From: Deltaproteobacteria bacterium
GTDB lineage: Bacteria; Myxococcota_A; UBA9042; DTJE01
Direction of reading: 5' to 3'
Length of the DNA stretch: 64,000 nucleotides
Assembly: GCA_029547805.1 (NCBI GenBank)
Contig: JAKPOP010000017.1
Location: 310,001-374,000 of the forward strand
Shown: positions 8,765-17,928 of the stretch, piece by piece
Numbering within the stretch: position 1 is the stretch's first letter
Layout: the number at the start of each line of letters is the position of its first letter
Position numbers and translations under genes: made by a program
The notes under the pieces: model-generated
The model's input: only the letters and a program-made list of their open reading frames with translations
The model's database searches: none
Told to the model about the DNA's origin: nothing

Positions 8765-9532
8765 TCAGCCGGCCGACCGGATCGGGACCCATCGCCGCAG
8801 CAGGCCTGCACCGCGGGGACCCTTCCCGGGCCCTCCCACGAACCGGATGAGGGCCGCCCGGGCCAGGATCCACGGATAGACGACCAGGGCCAGGGCCGGC
8901 AGGATCCCCGAGGGGGCCCCTCGATAGACCGGTCGGACCGTCACCTGGGCCACGCGGCATCCCGCCCCCGCCAGCATCGCCAGCAGGTCGTTCGGAAAGC
9001 CGTATCGGGGATAGGCCCAGGGAAGAGGGATCCGGTCCAGCACCTCCAGGCGCAAGGCCGTGTAGCCACACTGGGAGTCCCGGAGGTCCCCGATGCCTGT
9101 TGCCAGGCGCGTCAGAAAGGTCAGGCCATACCCGCCCATCCGCCGAACCCAGGGCATCTCCCGGGGACAGGCCGGGTGCGAGAAGCGATCCCCCTTCACG
9201 TAGTCCGCCGGGCCCTCCTCCAGGGCCTGAAGCAGCGCCGGCAGGTCCTCGGGGTCCATCTGTCCGTCGGCCCCCCAGACCACCGCGATGTCTGCCCCGG
9301 CGGCCCGGGCGGCCCGGTAGCCGGTCCCGATGGCCGCCCCCACTCCTCGGTTTCGACGGTGGCGCAGCACCTGGACCCGAGGGTCCCCCGGGGCCTGCAC
9401 GGGGACCGAGGACCCGTCATCGACGACGAAGACCTGATCAACCCAGGGAGGCACCGCCGCCAGGACCGAGGCCAGGGTCCCATCGGCCTCCCAGGCGGGG
9501 ATGACCAGGGCGATGGTCCGACTGTCCCACAT
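8765..9532 (-). CDS. GT2 family glycosyltransferase (dolichyl-phosphate-mannose synthase type)
   Basis: This 255-residue protein has the GT-A fold of polyprenyl-phosphate sugar synthases. It begins with IALVIPAWEADGTLASVL, followed by VFVVDDGSS (donor-site Asp pair near 38-39) and ADGQMDPEDLP, the metal-binding DxD-like motif near 88-98. NRGVGAAIGTGY is the typical helix after the third strand. The C-terminus has only one hydrophobic segment, LPALALVVYPWILA. The ATG overlaps the stop of the upstream gene by one base (TGATG), indicating translational coupling. It probably charges a lipid carrier with a sugar used in envelope glycosylation; the specific sugar is unknown. Confidence 0.88.
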   Translation of the reverse strand: MWDSRTIALVIPAWEADGTLASVLAAVPPWVDQVFVVDDGSSVPVQAPGDPRVQVLRHRRNRGVGAAIGTGYRAARAAGADIAVVWGADGQMDPEDLPALLQALEEGPADYVKGDRFSHPACPREMPWVRRMGGYGLTFLTRLATGIGDLRDSQCGYTALRLEVLDRIPLPWAYPRYGFPNDLLAMLAGAGCRVAQVTVRPVYRGAPSGILPALALVVYPWILARAALIRFVGGPGKGPRGAGLLRRWVPIRSAG

Positions 9533-10242
9533 CAGAACTCGAAGGCGATGCCGGCCAGGAAGTTCCGGTAGGACAGGTTGATGCTCTTCGAGGCCCCGAA
9601 GTCGTCCATCCAGTACCAGCCGTACTCGGCGAAGAGGTAGGTGTTGTTGACGCCCAGCTCGTTGTCGAAGGTCTTCGCCATCCCCTGGGCCAGGACGTCC
9701 AGCAGGAACATGAGGCCCACGGAGGCATGGCCCCCGAAGGTCGCCCCCCGGCCCGCCGCTCCGTCCTTGGACCGGGAGACCTGCCCGACACCGTTGGTCG
9801 CCCACCAGAACCACCCGTCGATGCCGCCTTTCGCCACCGGGACCAGCGGGATGTTGTAGCGATGGGCCGCCCAGTCGAACCGGTAGATCAACGAGAGGCT
9901 CATCGGCATCACGTGGAAACTCGTCGCGTCCTCGGACTTCTCCCCGGTCGGGAGGCGGCTGTGGCCCTTGGCCCGGGAGTAGCCGATGGTGCCCCCCAGG
10001 GCCACCACCCCCACCTTCGTGAAGACCTCCCAGTCCAGTTCCAGTTGCGTCATCAGGAACTGGGTCTGGCCGAAGGCGTCGGCCCAGGGGGTCTTGGTCG
10101 AGAACTCCCGGTCCACGTCGGGCCGGAAGGGCCCGAACTTCAGTTCCACCATCACGTTCCGGGGAGACTCGGCCCGGACGCCCAGGGGCCAGGCCCCCAG
10201 GAGCAGCACCAGCGGGATGAAGCGACGGGTCGTCCCGGTCAC
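9532..10242 (-). CDS. Outer-membrane beta-barrel-like protein
   Basis: Translation starts at a GTG (10242) that overlaps the previous stop as GTGA and has GGAGGAGG at good spacing. The product is 236 residues. A signal peptide of about 24 residues ends near GVRA. The remainder consists of alternating amphipathic strands rich in aromatic residues, for example VMVELKFGPFRPD, LSLIYRFDWAAHRY and AEYGWYWMDDF, and ends in the typical barrel terminus FLAGIAFEF with a terminal Phe. This fits a small 8-10 stranded outer-membrane protein. No family is recognised with certainty. It is coupled to the CFI-box protein upstream and the GT2 gene downstream. Confidence 0.78.
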   Translation of the reverse strand: MTGTTRRFIPLVLLLGAWPLGVRAESPRNVMVELKFGPFRPDVDREFSTKTPWADAFGQTQFLMTQLELDWEVFTKVGVVALGGTIGYSRAKGHSRLPTGEKSEDATSFHVMPMSLSLIYRFDWAAHRYNIPLVPVAKGGIDGWFWWATNGVGQVSRSKDGAAGRGATFGGHASVGLMFLLDVLAQGMAKTFDNELGVNNTYLFAEYGWYWMDDFGASKSINLSYRNFLAGIAFEF

Positions 10243-11465
10243 GAACGCCTCCTCCAGCGCAAGGGAAGCAGCACCACCAGGACCGCCATCCCTGCCAGCA
10301 GCAATGCCCCGATCCCCAGGGAGACCGGAACCAGGAACTCCCGCCCCGGCCCCAGGCCATCGGCCCAGGAGGCGAAGCCCACTGCGGGGGCCAGCAGCGC
10401 CCGGACCACCGCCCGGAGGACCGCATGATCCGCCACCTGCCGGGCGACCGGAGGACTGACCCGATAGTAGGCCTGCACGATCCAGTGTCCCAGGGGATGG
10501 GGCACCAGGAAGCGGTCCCGGAAGACCCGCAGACGCATCACCTGGTCCGCATCGTAGGCCCCGTAGGCCGCAGTGGCGATGAAGCAATAGCCACCGGCAT
10601 CGCCCCCCTGCTCGGTGCCGCCCCGGTATCCCTCCCAGAAGTCCACCAGTTCCACCGGCATGGCACTCGTGACCGCCGAGAGGGGGCCCTCGTTGTCGTT
10701 CTCGTCCACCGCAGCGACGGCGAACCAGTACTCCACGCCGTTCTCGAGACCCGTCACCGCCAGGGACCGTCCGGTCACCAGCGCCTCCCGGTTCGCAACG
10801 CCCTTGGTGGCCTCGTCGAATCGCTCCTTGCTCCAGTAGACCCGGTAGCGAAGATTCGTCTCTCCCTCGTTGGCGGAATCGGTCCACTTCACCTTGACGT
10901 TGCGGTCCCCCTCCACCGGCTCCTCGAGGGTGGGGGCCGCGGGAGCCTTCAGGTCCACCTGGAAGGGGATCACCTCCGAGGTGACCACCCCGGCCTCCTT
11001 GATCTGGATGTAGACCTTCGTGACGAGGTCCCTGCCGTCGGTGCAGCTCTCCCCCATCAGGTCCGACAGGGCGAAGGTGAAGGTGATGTTCGTGGAGGAG
11101 GAGAGGTCCTTCTCGTCCACCACGAGGGTGTCCATGCACTGGCCTCCCAGGGAGGTCATGTCCGTCTCGGTGCAGGCGCCCCCGGGCTTGCTCATCTTGA
11201 CGGCCCAGGTGGTTCCGCTGAGCGGGGAACGGGTCAGGGACCACATCAGCTTCACGCTGCACGACTGGTAGGACTGGCAGTCCGCGATGTTGATGATGTG
11301 GGAGGTCGACCCGCTGGACTTCCCGATCCGGTCAGCCAGGGAGCAGTTGTCGCCGACCCCCGACAGGCCATTGAACTGGAATCCGCTGATCGCCGCCTGG
11401 GCGGTCGTTGCGATCACCGAACAGGCCAGCCAAGGAGCGAGCACCCAACAGATGCGCGTCTTCAT
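10239..11465 (-). CDS. CFI-box-CTERM protein with fibronectin type III domain
   Basis: The start is the ATG at 11465 after AAGGGAGG. The first 24 residues are a Sec signal peptide ending TAQA. A Cys-containing domain (about 25-172) is followed by an FnIII domain (about 175-272, with VEYWFAVAAVDENDNEG). The CFI-box is CFIATAAYG at 294-302, followed by the usual LRVFRDRFL and YYRVSPPVA. A transmembrane helix lies at about 379-402, and the protein ends in RWRRRS. CFI-box-CTERM tails are a known class of putative sorting or processing signal in environmental bacteria; the enzyme that recognises them is not known. It is the first gene of a six-gene run that includes two glycosyltransferases. Confidence 0.9.
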   Translation of the reverse strand: MKTRICWVLAPWLACSVIATTAQAAISGFQFNGLSGVGDNCSLADRIGKSSGSTSHIINIADCQSYQSCSVKLMWSLTRSPLSGTTWAVKMSKPGGACTETDMTSLGGQCMDTLVVDEKDLSSSTNITFTFALSDLMGESCTDGRDLVTKVYIQIKEAGVVTSEVIPFQVDLKAPAAPTLEEPVEGDRNVKVKWTDSANEGETNLRYRVYWSKERFDEATKGVANREALVTGRSLAVTGLENGVEYWFAVAAVDENDNEGPLSAVTSAMPVELVDFWEGYRGGTEQGGDAGGYCFIATAAYGAYDADQVMRLRVFRDRFLVPHPLGHWIVQAYYRVSPPVARQVADHAVLRAVVRALLAPAVGFASWADGLGPGREFLVPVSLGIGALLLAGMAVLVVLLPLRWRRRS

Positions 11466-11571
11466 GCCTCCCTTTCCAGCAAGGCCCGTGCCATGCCCCG
11501 GGGCCCCTCGTCGAGGCCCCATCCGGTGCCCTCGGACCGCTTCGCCGGCTCTCCGCCCGGACGACTCCCCG

Positions 11572-11585
11572 ATGTCAAAATGTCA
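11572..11585. repeat. Direct repeat of ATGTCA, 8-bp period
   Basis: ATGTCA occurs at 11572-11577 and again at 11580-11585 in the 149-bp gap between the CFI-box gene start and the asd stop. On the minus strand this reads as two TGACAT half-sites about 105-115 bases upstream of the CFI-box ATG. It could be an activator site or contain a -35 (TTGACA at 11578-11573), but I see no matching -10. Confidence 0.3.
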
Positions 11586-11614
11586 CCGTGGGCCTCCCCT
11601 GCCAGGAAGCCTTG

Positions 11615-12658
11615 TCATTCTGCAACCAGACGCCGACGACCTTCCGCGCGGCTCCAGAGGAACTCTGCGATCTGGACCGCGTTGAGCGCCGCTCCCTTCC
11701 GGAGATTGTCGCAGGCCAGCCAGAGGTTCAACCCCGAGGCCACCGTGGGGTCGCGCCGAATGCGCCCCACCAGCACCTCGTCCCGGCCCGTGGCCTCCAG
11801 GGGCATCGGGTACTCCCCGCCGGCCGGGTCATCGACCACCGCGACTCCCGGAGCCCGGGACAGGACCTCCCGGGCCTCCTCCGCCGAGACCGGTCGATCC
11901 AGTTCCACGTTCACCGACTCGCTGTGGCCGTTCATCACCGGTACCCGGACCGCCGTGGCCGTGAGGCGCAGGTCCGGGATGCCCAGGATCCGGCGAGACT
12001 CCTGGACGATCTTGACCTCCTCGGTCGTGTACCCCTCGTCCTCGGGCCGGAAGGTCTCGACCTGGGGCAGCACGTTGAAGGCGATCTGGTGCGGAAAGGC
12101 CTCGGTCTCCAGCGGCCGATGGTTGAGCAGGGCCACGGTCTGGCGGAAGAGTTCCTCCCCTCCCCGGCGCCCGGCGCCACTGACCGCCTGGTAGGTGCTC
12201 ACCACCACCCGGCGGACCCCGAAGGCCTCGTGCAGGGGCTTCAGGCAAACCACCAGCGGGATCGTGCTGCAGTTCGGGCTGCTGACGATCCCTCGATGGC
12301 TCAGAGCCGCCTCCCCGTTCACCTCGGGCACCACCAGGGGCACCTCCGGGTCCATCCGGAAGGCGCTGGACTTGTCGATCACGACCGCACCTGCGGCCAC
12401 GGCCCGGGGCGCGAACTCCCGGCTCACCGAGGCCCCCGGCGCCGAGAGCACCAGATCGATGTCCCGGAAATCCGCCTGGGACAGCACCTCGACCCGGTGG
12501 AGCCGACCCTGGAAGGCCATCTCGGCCCCGGCGGACCGCCCCGATGCCAGCAGCACGAGCCTTCCCACCGGGAAGCCCCGCTCCTCCAGCAGGTGCACGG
12601 CCTCCTGCCCGACGGCTCCCGTCGCCCCCACCACGGCCACGTTCGCGGTCCTGGTCAT
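11615..12658 (-). CDS. asd: Aspartate-semialdehyde dehydrogenase
   Basis: Asd reduces L-aspartyl-4-phosphate to aspartate semialdehyde with NADPH, feeding lysine/diaminopimelate, threonine and methionine synthesis. The product is 347 residues. It has the Rossmann motif VVGATGAVGQE at 9-19, the catalytic Cys130 in SSPNCSTIP, and the active-site His in VMNGHSESVNVE. The ATG at 12658 overlaps the bioY stop as ATGA and has GGAGGCGGA upstream. An open extension of 77 codons upstream is shadow over bioY. Confidence 0.96.
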   Translation of the reverse strand: MTRTANVAVVGATGAVGQEAVHLLEERGFPVGRLVLLASGRSAGAEMAFQGRLHRVEVLSQADFRDIDLVLSAPGASVSREFAPRAVAAGAVVIDKSSAFRMDPEVPLVVPEVNGEAALSHRGIVSSPNCSTIPLVVCLKPLHEAFGVRRVVVSTYQAVSGAGRRGGEELFRQTVALLNHRPLETEAFPHQIAFNVLPQVETFRPEDEGYTTEEVKIVQESRRILGIPDLRLTATAVRVPVMNGHSESVNVELDRPVSAEEAREVLSRAPGVAVVDDPAGGEYPMPLEATGRDEVLVGRIRRDPTVASGLNLWLACDNLRKGAALNAVQIAEFLWSRAEGRRRLVAE

Positions 12659-13203
12659 TCCGCCTCCGTCTCCGGCGGCACGGCCCACCGCCGCGCCACC
12701 GCGATCGCCAGCAGTCCCTTCATGGCATCGCCCGGCCAGAAGGGCAGGCTCCCGATCCACAGCGCTTCCGCCAGGGGCCTCCCGGTGACGGCCGAGAGCC
12801 AGAGGACCCCAGGAAGGTGGATCGCCCCGACCCCTGCCAGACAGGCCCACCCGGGTCCGACCCTCCGCCGGAGTCGCGCCACGGCCCACGCGGCCAGCGG
12901 GAAGCCCGCCAGATAGCCCAGGGTGACCATCCCCCCGACCCAGGGCGCCCCTCCGGCCAGCCAGGGAAGCCCGAGGCGGGCACCGGCCAGGTAGGCCCCC
13001 TGGGCGGCGAAGGCCCCCATCGGCGTGAGCACGAGCCCCGACAGCAGCACCCCGAAGACCTGGCCCGTCAGGGGCACCGGGGTGAAGGGCAGAGGCAGAA
13101 TGACCTGGGCCCCCAGGGCCGTGACCAGCATCATGCCCAGCACCGGCACGAAGGACTCTGCGAACCCCTCCCGGCGGCCCAGTGCCCCGACCATCCCCCC
13201 CAT
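12655..13203 (-). CDS. bioY: BioY biotin transporter S component
   Basis: Membrane substrate-binding component for biotin uptake. The 182-residue protein has about six hydrophobic segments and the BioY signature: VILPLPFTPVPLTGQVFGVLLSG near 35-57, then GAFAAQGAYLAGARLGLPWLAGG. No ECF ATPase or T component is nearby, so it either works alone or shares components encoded elsewhere. GGGAGCGG precedes the ATG at 13203; a second in-frame ATG three codons later is also possible. It lies 13 bases after the GH57 gene and overlaps asd. Confidence 0.93.
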   Translation of the reverse strand: MGGMVGALGRREGFAESFVPVLGMMLVTALGAQVILPLPFTPVPLTGQVFGVLLSGLVLTPMGAFAAQGAYLAGARLGLPWLAGGAPWVGGMVTLGYLAGFPLAAWAVARLRRRVGPGWACLAGVGAIHLPGVLWLSAVTGRPLAEALWIGSLPFWPGDAMKGLLAIAVARRWAVPPETEAE

Positions 13204-13216
13204 GGTTCCGCTCCCG

Positions 13217-14818
<1,602 letters not shown>

Positions 14819-14878
14819 TCCGACCTCCCAGTCTCTCGTGGCCGTCCGGGATCGACCCGTCGGCGGCCCAGGGGCGGG

Positions 14879-14887
14879 ATTCTACCA
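14879..14887 (-). promoter_or_regulatory. Extended -10 promoter TGGTAGAAT for the GH57 gene
   Basis: The minus strand reads TGGTAGAAT, an extended -10 (TGn plus TAGAAT) about 60 bases before the GH57 ATG. No -35 is obvious, as expected for this promoter type. It would let GH57-bioY-asd be transcribed separately from the PAAR/DUF4912 genes. Confidence 0.5.
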
Positions 14888-14922
14888 GAGTTGGTCTCGA
14901 GGAGTGGAAGGGCCTGCCCATC

Positions 14923-14948
14923 CGCCGCGCCGCAAGCGGGTCGCGGCG
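14923..14948. terminator. Strong GC stem-loop after the DUF4912 gene
   Basis: CGCCGCG (14923-14929) pairs with CGCGGCG (14942-14948), with an inner CCGC-AA-GCGG stem and a 2-nt bulge. It lies 49 bases past the DUF4912 stop and upstream of the GH57 promoter. There is no U-tract, so it may be an attenuating hairpin or RNA-stabilising structure rather than a classic intrinsic terminator. Confidence 0.4.
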
Positions 14949-14996
14949 CGCCTCCTTCCCTGCCTCCCGGGGATTTCGACCGAAGGAGGCCCCTCC

Positions 14997-15947
14997 TCAC
15001 CGGGGATGGGAACCCGGTCCCGCCCGGCCGAAGAGTCGCAGGTACTCCGCCTCGGTGACCACCCGCCCTTCGAGGCTCACGTAGCGATCCCCCTCGCGGC
15101 GCTTTCCGACCCGCAGGGGTTCATCGAAGGGGATCGTCAGGAAACGGGCGGTCCCGGGCCTCGGCCGCGCCGGGGGAACCGGGACCCACTCGGACCGGAG
15201 CACCTCCTCCACGGCCCCCGAGGCCGTCACGACCCCCAGCACCGCCTGCATCGCCTCACAGGACTCCCCGGTCGCGGCGTAGAAGCGCCCCTGGTGGCCC
15301 ACTTCCCGAGGCGGCGTGAATGCCTCCCCGGCCGCCTGCCGACAGCGCAACTGCAACACGATTCGTCGGCCGGCCACCCGGGCCAGGGTCGCTGGCGACA
15401 TCTCCCAGTGCAGGAACATCCACCCGGGGTCCCGGGGCACCATGACCAGGCGATCCACGCCGTAGGAGGAAGGCAGTTCTCCGAGGTTCTCCTCGGGCAG
15501 CAGGGGGCCATCGGTGCCCGGGAGGAAACGGGGCGCCGGCGCCTGGTCCAGCGGTCGGTCCTCCGGGATACTCGCGTGCGGAGTCTCCAGGGCCACGGCC
15601 TCCAGAACCGCCTTCTTCCTGACGACCCGCCGGGTCCCCGTCCCGGTGGCCTTCCGGGCCGTCTTCTTCGTCGGGGCCTCCTCCGTCGCCGCCTTCCGCG
15701 TCGTCTTCTTCGCCGGAGCCTCCTCCGCCGCCGCCTTCCGCGTCGTCTTCTTCGCCGGGGCCTCCTCCGCCGCCGCCGCCTTCCGGGTCGTCTTCTTCGC
15801 CGGAGCCTCCTCCTCCGCCGCCGCCTTCCGCGTCGTCTTCTTCGTCGGGGCCTCCTCCGTTGCCGCCTTCCGGGTCGTCTTCTTCGCCGGAGCCTCCTCC
15901 GAGCCCTTCGGGGCTCCTGGAGTCCTTCCCTTCTGGTTCGTGGCCAT
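14997..15947 (-). CDS. DUF4912 protein with histone-H1-like Lys/Ala repeat tail
   Basis: This 316-residue protein has two parts. Residues 18-101 hold six copies of EEAP(A/T)KKTTRKA, a basic repeat of 13-16 residues resembling the tails of bacterial histone-H1-like proteins. Residues of about 155-300 form a DUF4912 domain (VDRLVMVPRDPGWMFLHWEM, then FTIPFDEP-type strands), a family often encoded beside GH57 enzymes and of unknown function. GGAGG precedes the ATG. The gap to the PAAR stop is 3 bases. The basic tail could bind nucleic acid or anionic polymers. The repeats are nearly identical at nucleotide level, so copy number may vary. Confidence 0.88.
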   Translation of the reverse strand: MATNQKGRTPGAPKGSEEAPAKKTTRKAATEEAPTKKTTRKAAAEEEAPAKKTTRKAAAAEEAPAKKTTRKAAAEEAPAKKTTRKAATEEAPTKKTARKATGTGTRRVVRKKAVLEAVALETPHASIPEDRPLDQAPAPRFLPGTDGPLLPEENLGELPSSYGVDRLVMVPRDPGWMFLHWEMSPATLARVAGRRIVLQLRCRQAAGEAFTPPREVGHQGRFYAATGESCEAMQAVLGVVTASGAVEEVLRSEWVPVPPARPRPGTARFLTIPFDEPLRVGKRREGDRYVSLEGRVVTEAEYLRLFGRAGPGSHPR

Positions 15948-15950
15948 CGC

Positions 15951-16271
15951 TCATCCTCCGATCAAGACGTCGGTGCTCCCCTCGACCATCTGGCCGACGC
16001 CCCCGCAGTGCTGGTCCTGGTCCCCCTGGCGGTGGGCCGGCTTGTTGTTGATGAAGACCGTCCCCGACCCCTTCGTGGCGGTCCAGGTGTTCGGTCCGCA
16101 GCAGGCCGCATGAATCCCCGGGTCCCCGACCCGAACCGCCGGACGCCCGTTGATCTTCACGTCCGGAGACCCGGCCACCGCCGGCCCGATGACCGAGTGC
16201 GCGCATCCGGGACAGCCATGCGCATCCGCGGGGCACTGGGACTTGTCCCCGACTCGGGCGGCTCCAGGCAT
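15951..16271 (-). CDS. PAAR-domain protein
   Basis: This 106-residue protein begins MPGAARVGDKSQCP and has the PAAR arrangement of two Cys/His-containing glycine-rich halves: CPGCAHSVIGPAVAGSPDVKINGRPAVRVGD, then HCGGVGQMVEGSTDVLIGG. PAAR proteins cap the VgrG or spike of type VI and extracellular contractile injection systems and bind a metal at the cone tip. No sheath, VgrG, baseplate or ClpV gene is in the window, so the protein must serve machinery encoded elsewhere or a different delivery system. The AGGAGG site abuts the ATG unusually closely, but the N-terminus fits the family. It is 15 bases after the triple-repeat gene. Confidence 0.92.
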   Translation of the reverse strand: MPGAARVGDKSQCPADAHGCPGCAHSVIGPAVAGSPDVKINGRPAVRVGDPGIHAACCGPNTWTATKGSGTVFINNKPAHRQGDQDQHCGGVGQMVEGSTDVLIGG

Positions 16272-16286
16272 CCCATCCTCCTGTCG

Positions 16287-17096
16287 CTACTGCAGCATCC
16301 CTCCCACACCGATGGCCATCGCCACGGGACCGGGAGGAGAGGGAGGCGGTGGGGCGACCCCGCCGGCTCCCATCACCTGCTGGATCATGGTGGTCGCCTT
16401 CCAGGTCGTGAAGGTGACCGCAAAGGCCTGGGCCACCGCGTCGAAGATCTGCAGGGCGTGGTTTCCCGGTGGTCCATGCATGGCCAGCATGAGTCCCTTC
16501 AAGGGCGCCGCCTGGAGCATCGCGTCCCCGGGGCTGCTCCCGGCCGCCAGGGGCACCGGGACATTGGGCGCCGGGACCATCGTCACCGACTGCACCGCCG
16601 CACTGGGATAGGGGAGTTGCACCATGAATCCCACCTGCCAGGCCGTCAGGGCGGTGCCCAGGGCGCCGGTGATGGACTGGACGTAGCGGATGAAGGTCGG
16701 TTGCCGACCCGCGACGTTCACCTGGGCCATCAGCACGGGGCCGCTCAGGGGTGGCCCCACCAGGCAGGATGGGAGGCCCATCCCGACGGGGCCGTTGATC
16801 AGCACGTTGACCAGTTTCGCCGAGGACTGCCAGGTCCGGAAGGCCTTGCCGACTCCCTGGCAGACGGCGTCGATCAGGTCCTCGACGTCCTTCGAGATGG
16901 TCTTCTGGGTGTCCACGTGGTAACTCAGGGTCGAGGCGGCCTGGAACAGCGCCGCAGGGTCCGGTGCCTTCTGGTCCTTGCCCGTGAAGGGGGCCTGGGG
17001 TCCGAATCCCGCGAAGCGCTCCGGAAGCACGATGGCGTTGGCCTTGAAGAACTGCTTTGCCAGCGTCGCCATCTGGCTGTCGTTGAACTGTGCCAC
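16287..17096 (-). CDS. Triple Trp-helix repeat protein, partner of PAAR (novel)
   Basis: The GTG at 17096 has GGAGG at 7 bases, giving 269 residues. Three helical segments align without gaps: LIDAVCQGVGKAFRTWQ (74-90), YVQSITGALGTALTAWQ (138-154) and IFDAVAQAFAVTFTTWK (217-233), each with Trp at repeat position 16 (W89, W153, W232). Each is followed by a hydrophobic Gly/Pro stretch. The N-terminus FNDSQMATLAKQFFKANAI is amphipathic and the C-terminus is Pro-rich (APPPPSPPGP). There is no signal peptide. I do not recognise the family. Immediate coupling to PAAR suggests an effector, an adaptor or a spike-associated membrane-active protein. Confidence 0.8.
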   Translation of the reverse strand: MAQFNDSQMATLAKQFFKANAIVLPERFAGFGPQAPFTGKDQKAPDPAALFQAASTLSYHVDTQKTISKDVEDLIDAVCQGVGKAFRTWQSSAKLVNVLINGPVGMGLPSCLVGPPLSGPVLMAQVNVAGRQPTFIRYVQSITGALGTALTAWQVGFMVQLPYPSAAVQSVTMVPAPNVPVPLAAGSSPGDAMLQAAPLKGLMLAMHGPPGNHALQIFDAVAQAFAVTFTTWKATTMIQQVMGAGGVAPPPPSPPGPVAMAIGVGGMLQ

Positions 17097-17117
17097 GGCG
17101 CTGCCTCCAACCCGGAC

Positions 17118-17146
17118 AGTGTAGGCCACGGCCCCCCTGTTGACAA
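17118..17146 (-). promoter_or_regulatory. Sigma-70-type promoter TTGTCA-17-TACACT
   Basis: On the minus strand TTGTCA (17146-17141) and TACACT (17123-17118) are separated by 17 bases. The predicted start site lies only about 15 nt before the GTG at 17096, just ahead of the GGAGG site. It would drive the triple-repeat/PAAR/DUF4912 genes. Confidence 0.55.
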
Positions 17147-17265
17147 GAACCACCCCCTCCGGTGGCCGGTCCTGCGCCCGGGAGCATTTCCGGGGGTCTC
17201 CACCCATGTCCGATCCTTCTGCCGACGGCTCCGTCTATCCGACGGTCTGCCGCGTGGAGGTCCCC

Positions 17266-17844
17266 ATGGGCGGCCCCCGTCCCAGGCCCCTGACCCCCCT
17301 GGAGAGGGTCCTGTGCGAATCGATCGACCTGCTGCGCTCCTCGGCCATGCGCTGGACCCGCGACCCCGCCGACGCCGAGGACCTGGTCCAGGAGGTGCTG
17401 CTGCGCCTGCTGACCCTGGCCCCCCGGCTGGACCTCACCCGCAACGTCCCGGGCTACCTCCGGCGGACCCTCGCGAACCTCTACATCAACCAGTGGCGGC
17501 GACAGGCGTGGCTGCATCGACTGGCCCGGTCCCCCGAGGACGGCTGGTGGCAGGGAGGTCCGGGACCCGAGACCCCTCACCCTGGGGAGGACCCCGCCCT
17601 GGCGGTGCAGCGGATCCACCTCGGGGAACGGCTGGCCCGGGCCCTCGAGGCCCTGCCGGAACCGTTCCTGGAGGTGCTGGTCCGGGTGGACCTGCTAGGG
17701 TGGGACTATCAGGAAACGGCCCGGGATCTCCACATCCCCGTGGGGACCGTGATGTCCCGGCTCTTCCGTGCCCGGCGGCGCATGCGCCGGCTCCTGGAAG
17801 ACGCCGAGGACCCCGTGGAACGCGTCGACCCCTCGGACCGATGA
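17266..17844 (+). CDS. ECF-type RNA polymerase sigma factor
   Basis: Alternative sigma factor with region 2 (RDPADAEDLVQEVLLRLL, about 32-49, then YLRRTLANLYINQWRR) and region 4 (LEALPEPFLEVLVRVDLLGWDYQETARDLHIPVGTVMSRLFRARRRMR, about 127-174). The ATG at 17266 has GGAGGT at good spacing and gives 192 residues. In-frame ATGs at 17206 and 17140 have weaker sites. No anti-sigma factor or receptor is adjacent; the next gene is a lipoprotein 84 bases downstream. The regulon cannot be told from the window, although its position between injection-type genes and surface lipoproteins suggests an envelope response. Confidence 0.88.
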   Translation: MGGPRPRPLTPLERVLCESIDLLRSSAMRWTRDPADAEDLVQEVLLRLLTLAPRLDLTRNVPGYLRRTLANLYINQWRRQAWLHRLARSPEDGWWQGGPGPETPHPGEDPALAVQRIHLGERLARALEALPEPFLEVLVRVDLLGWDYQETARDLHIPVGTVMSRLFRARRRMRRLLEDAEDPVERVDPSDR

Positions 17845-17928
17845 TTCCCCGGACCGACGACCTCGGGGGAGGTCCTCCCCTTGCGTCGTGGCCGGGAATG
17901 GCGGAATCTCTTGCGAACGGAGGGACGC

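Noticed and set aside
8748-9071. N-terminal extension of the GT4 gene
   Set aside because: The extra 108 codons overlap the GT2 gene and show no domain. The ATG at 8747 has a good ribosome site and the normal GT4 N-terminus.
15951-17096. Type VI secretion or extracellular contractile injection locus
   Set aside because: Only the PAAR tip is present. No sheath, tube, VgrG, baseplate or ATPase gene exists in 64 kb, so a full system cannot be claimed here.
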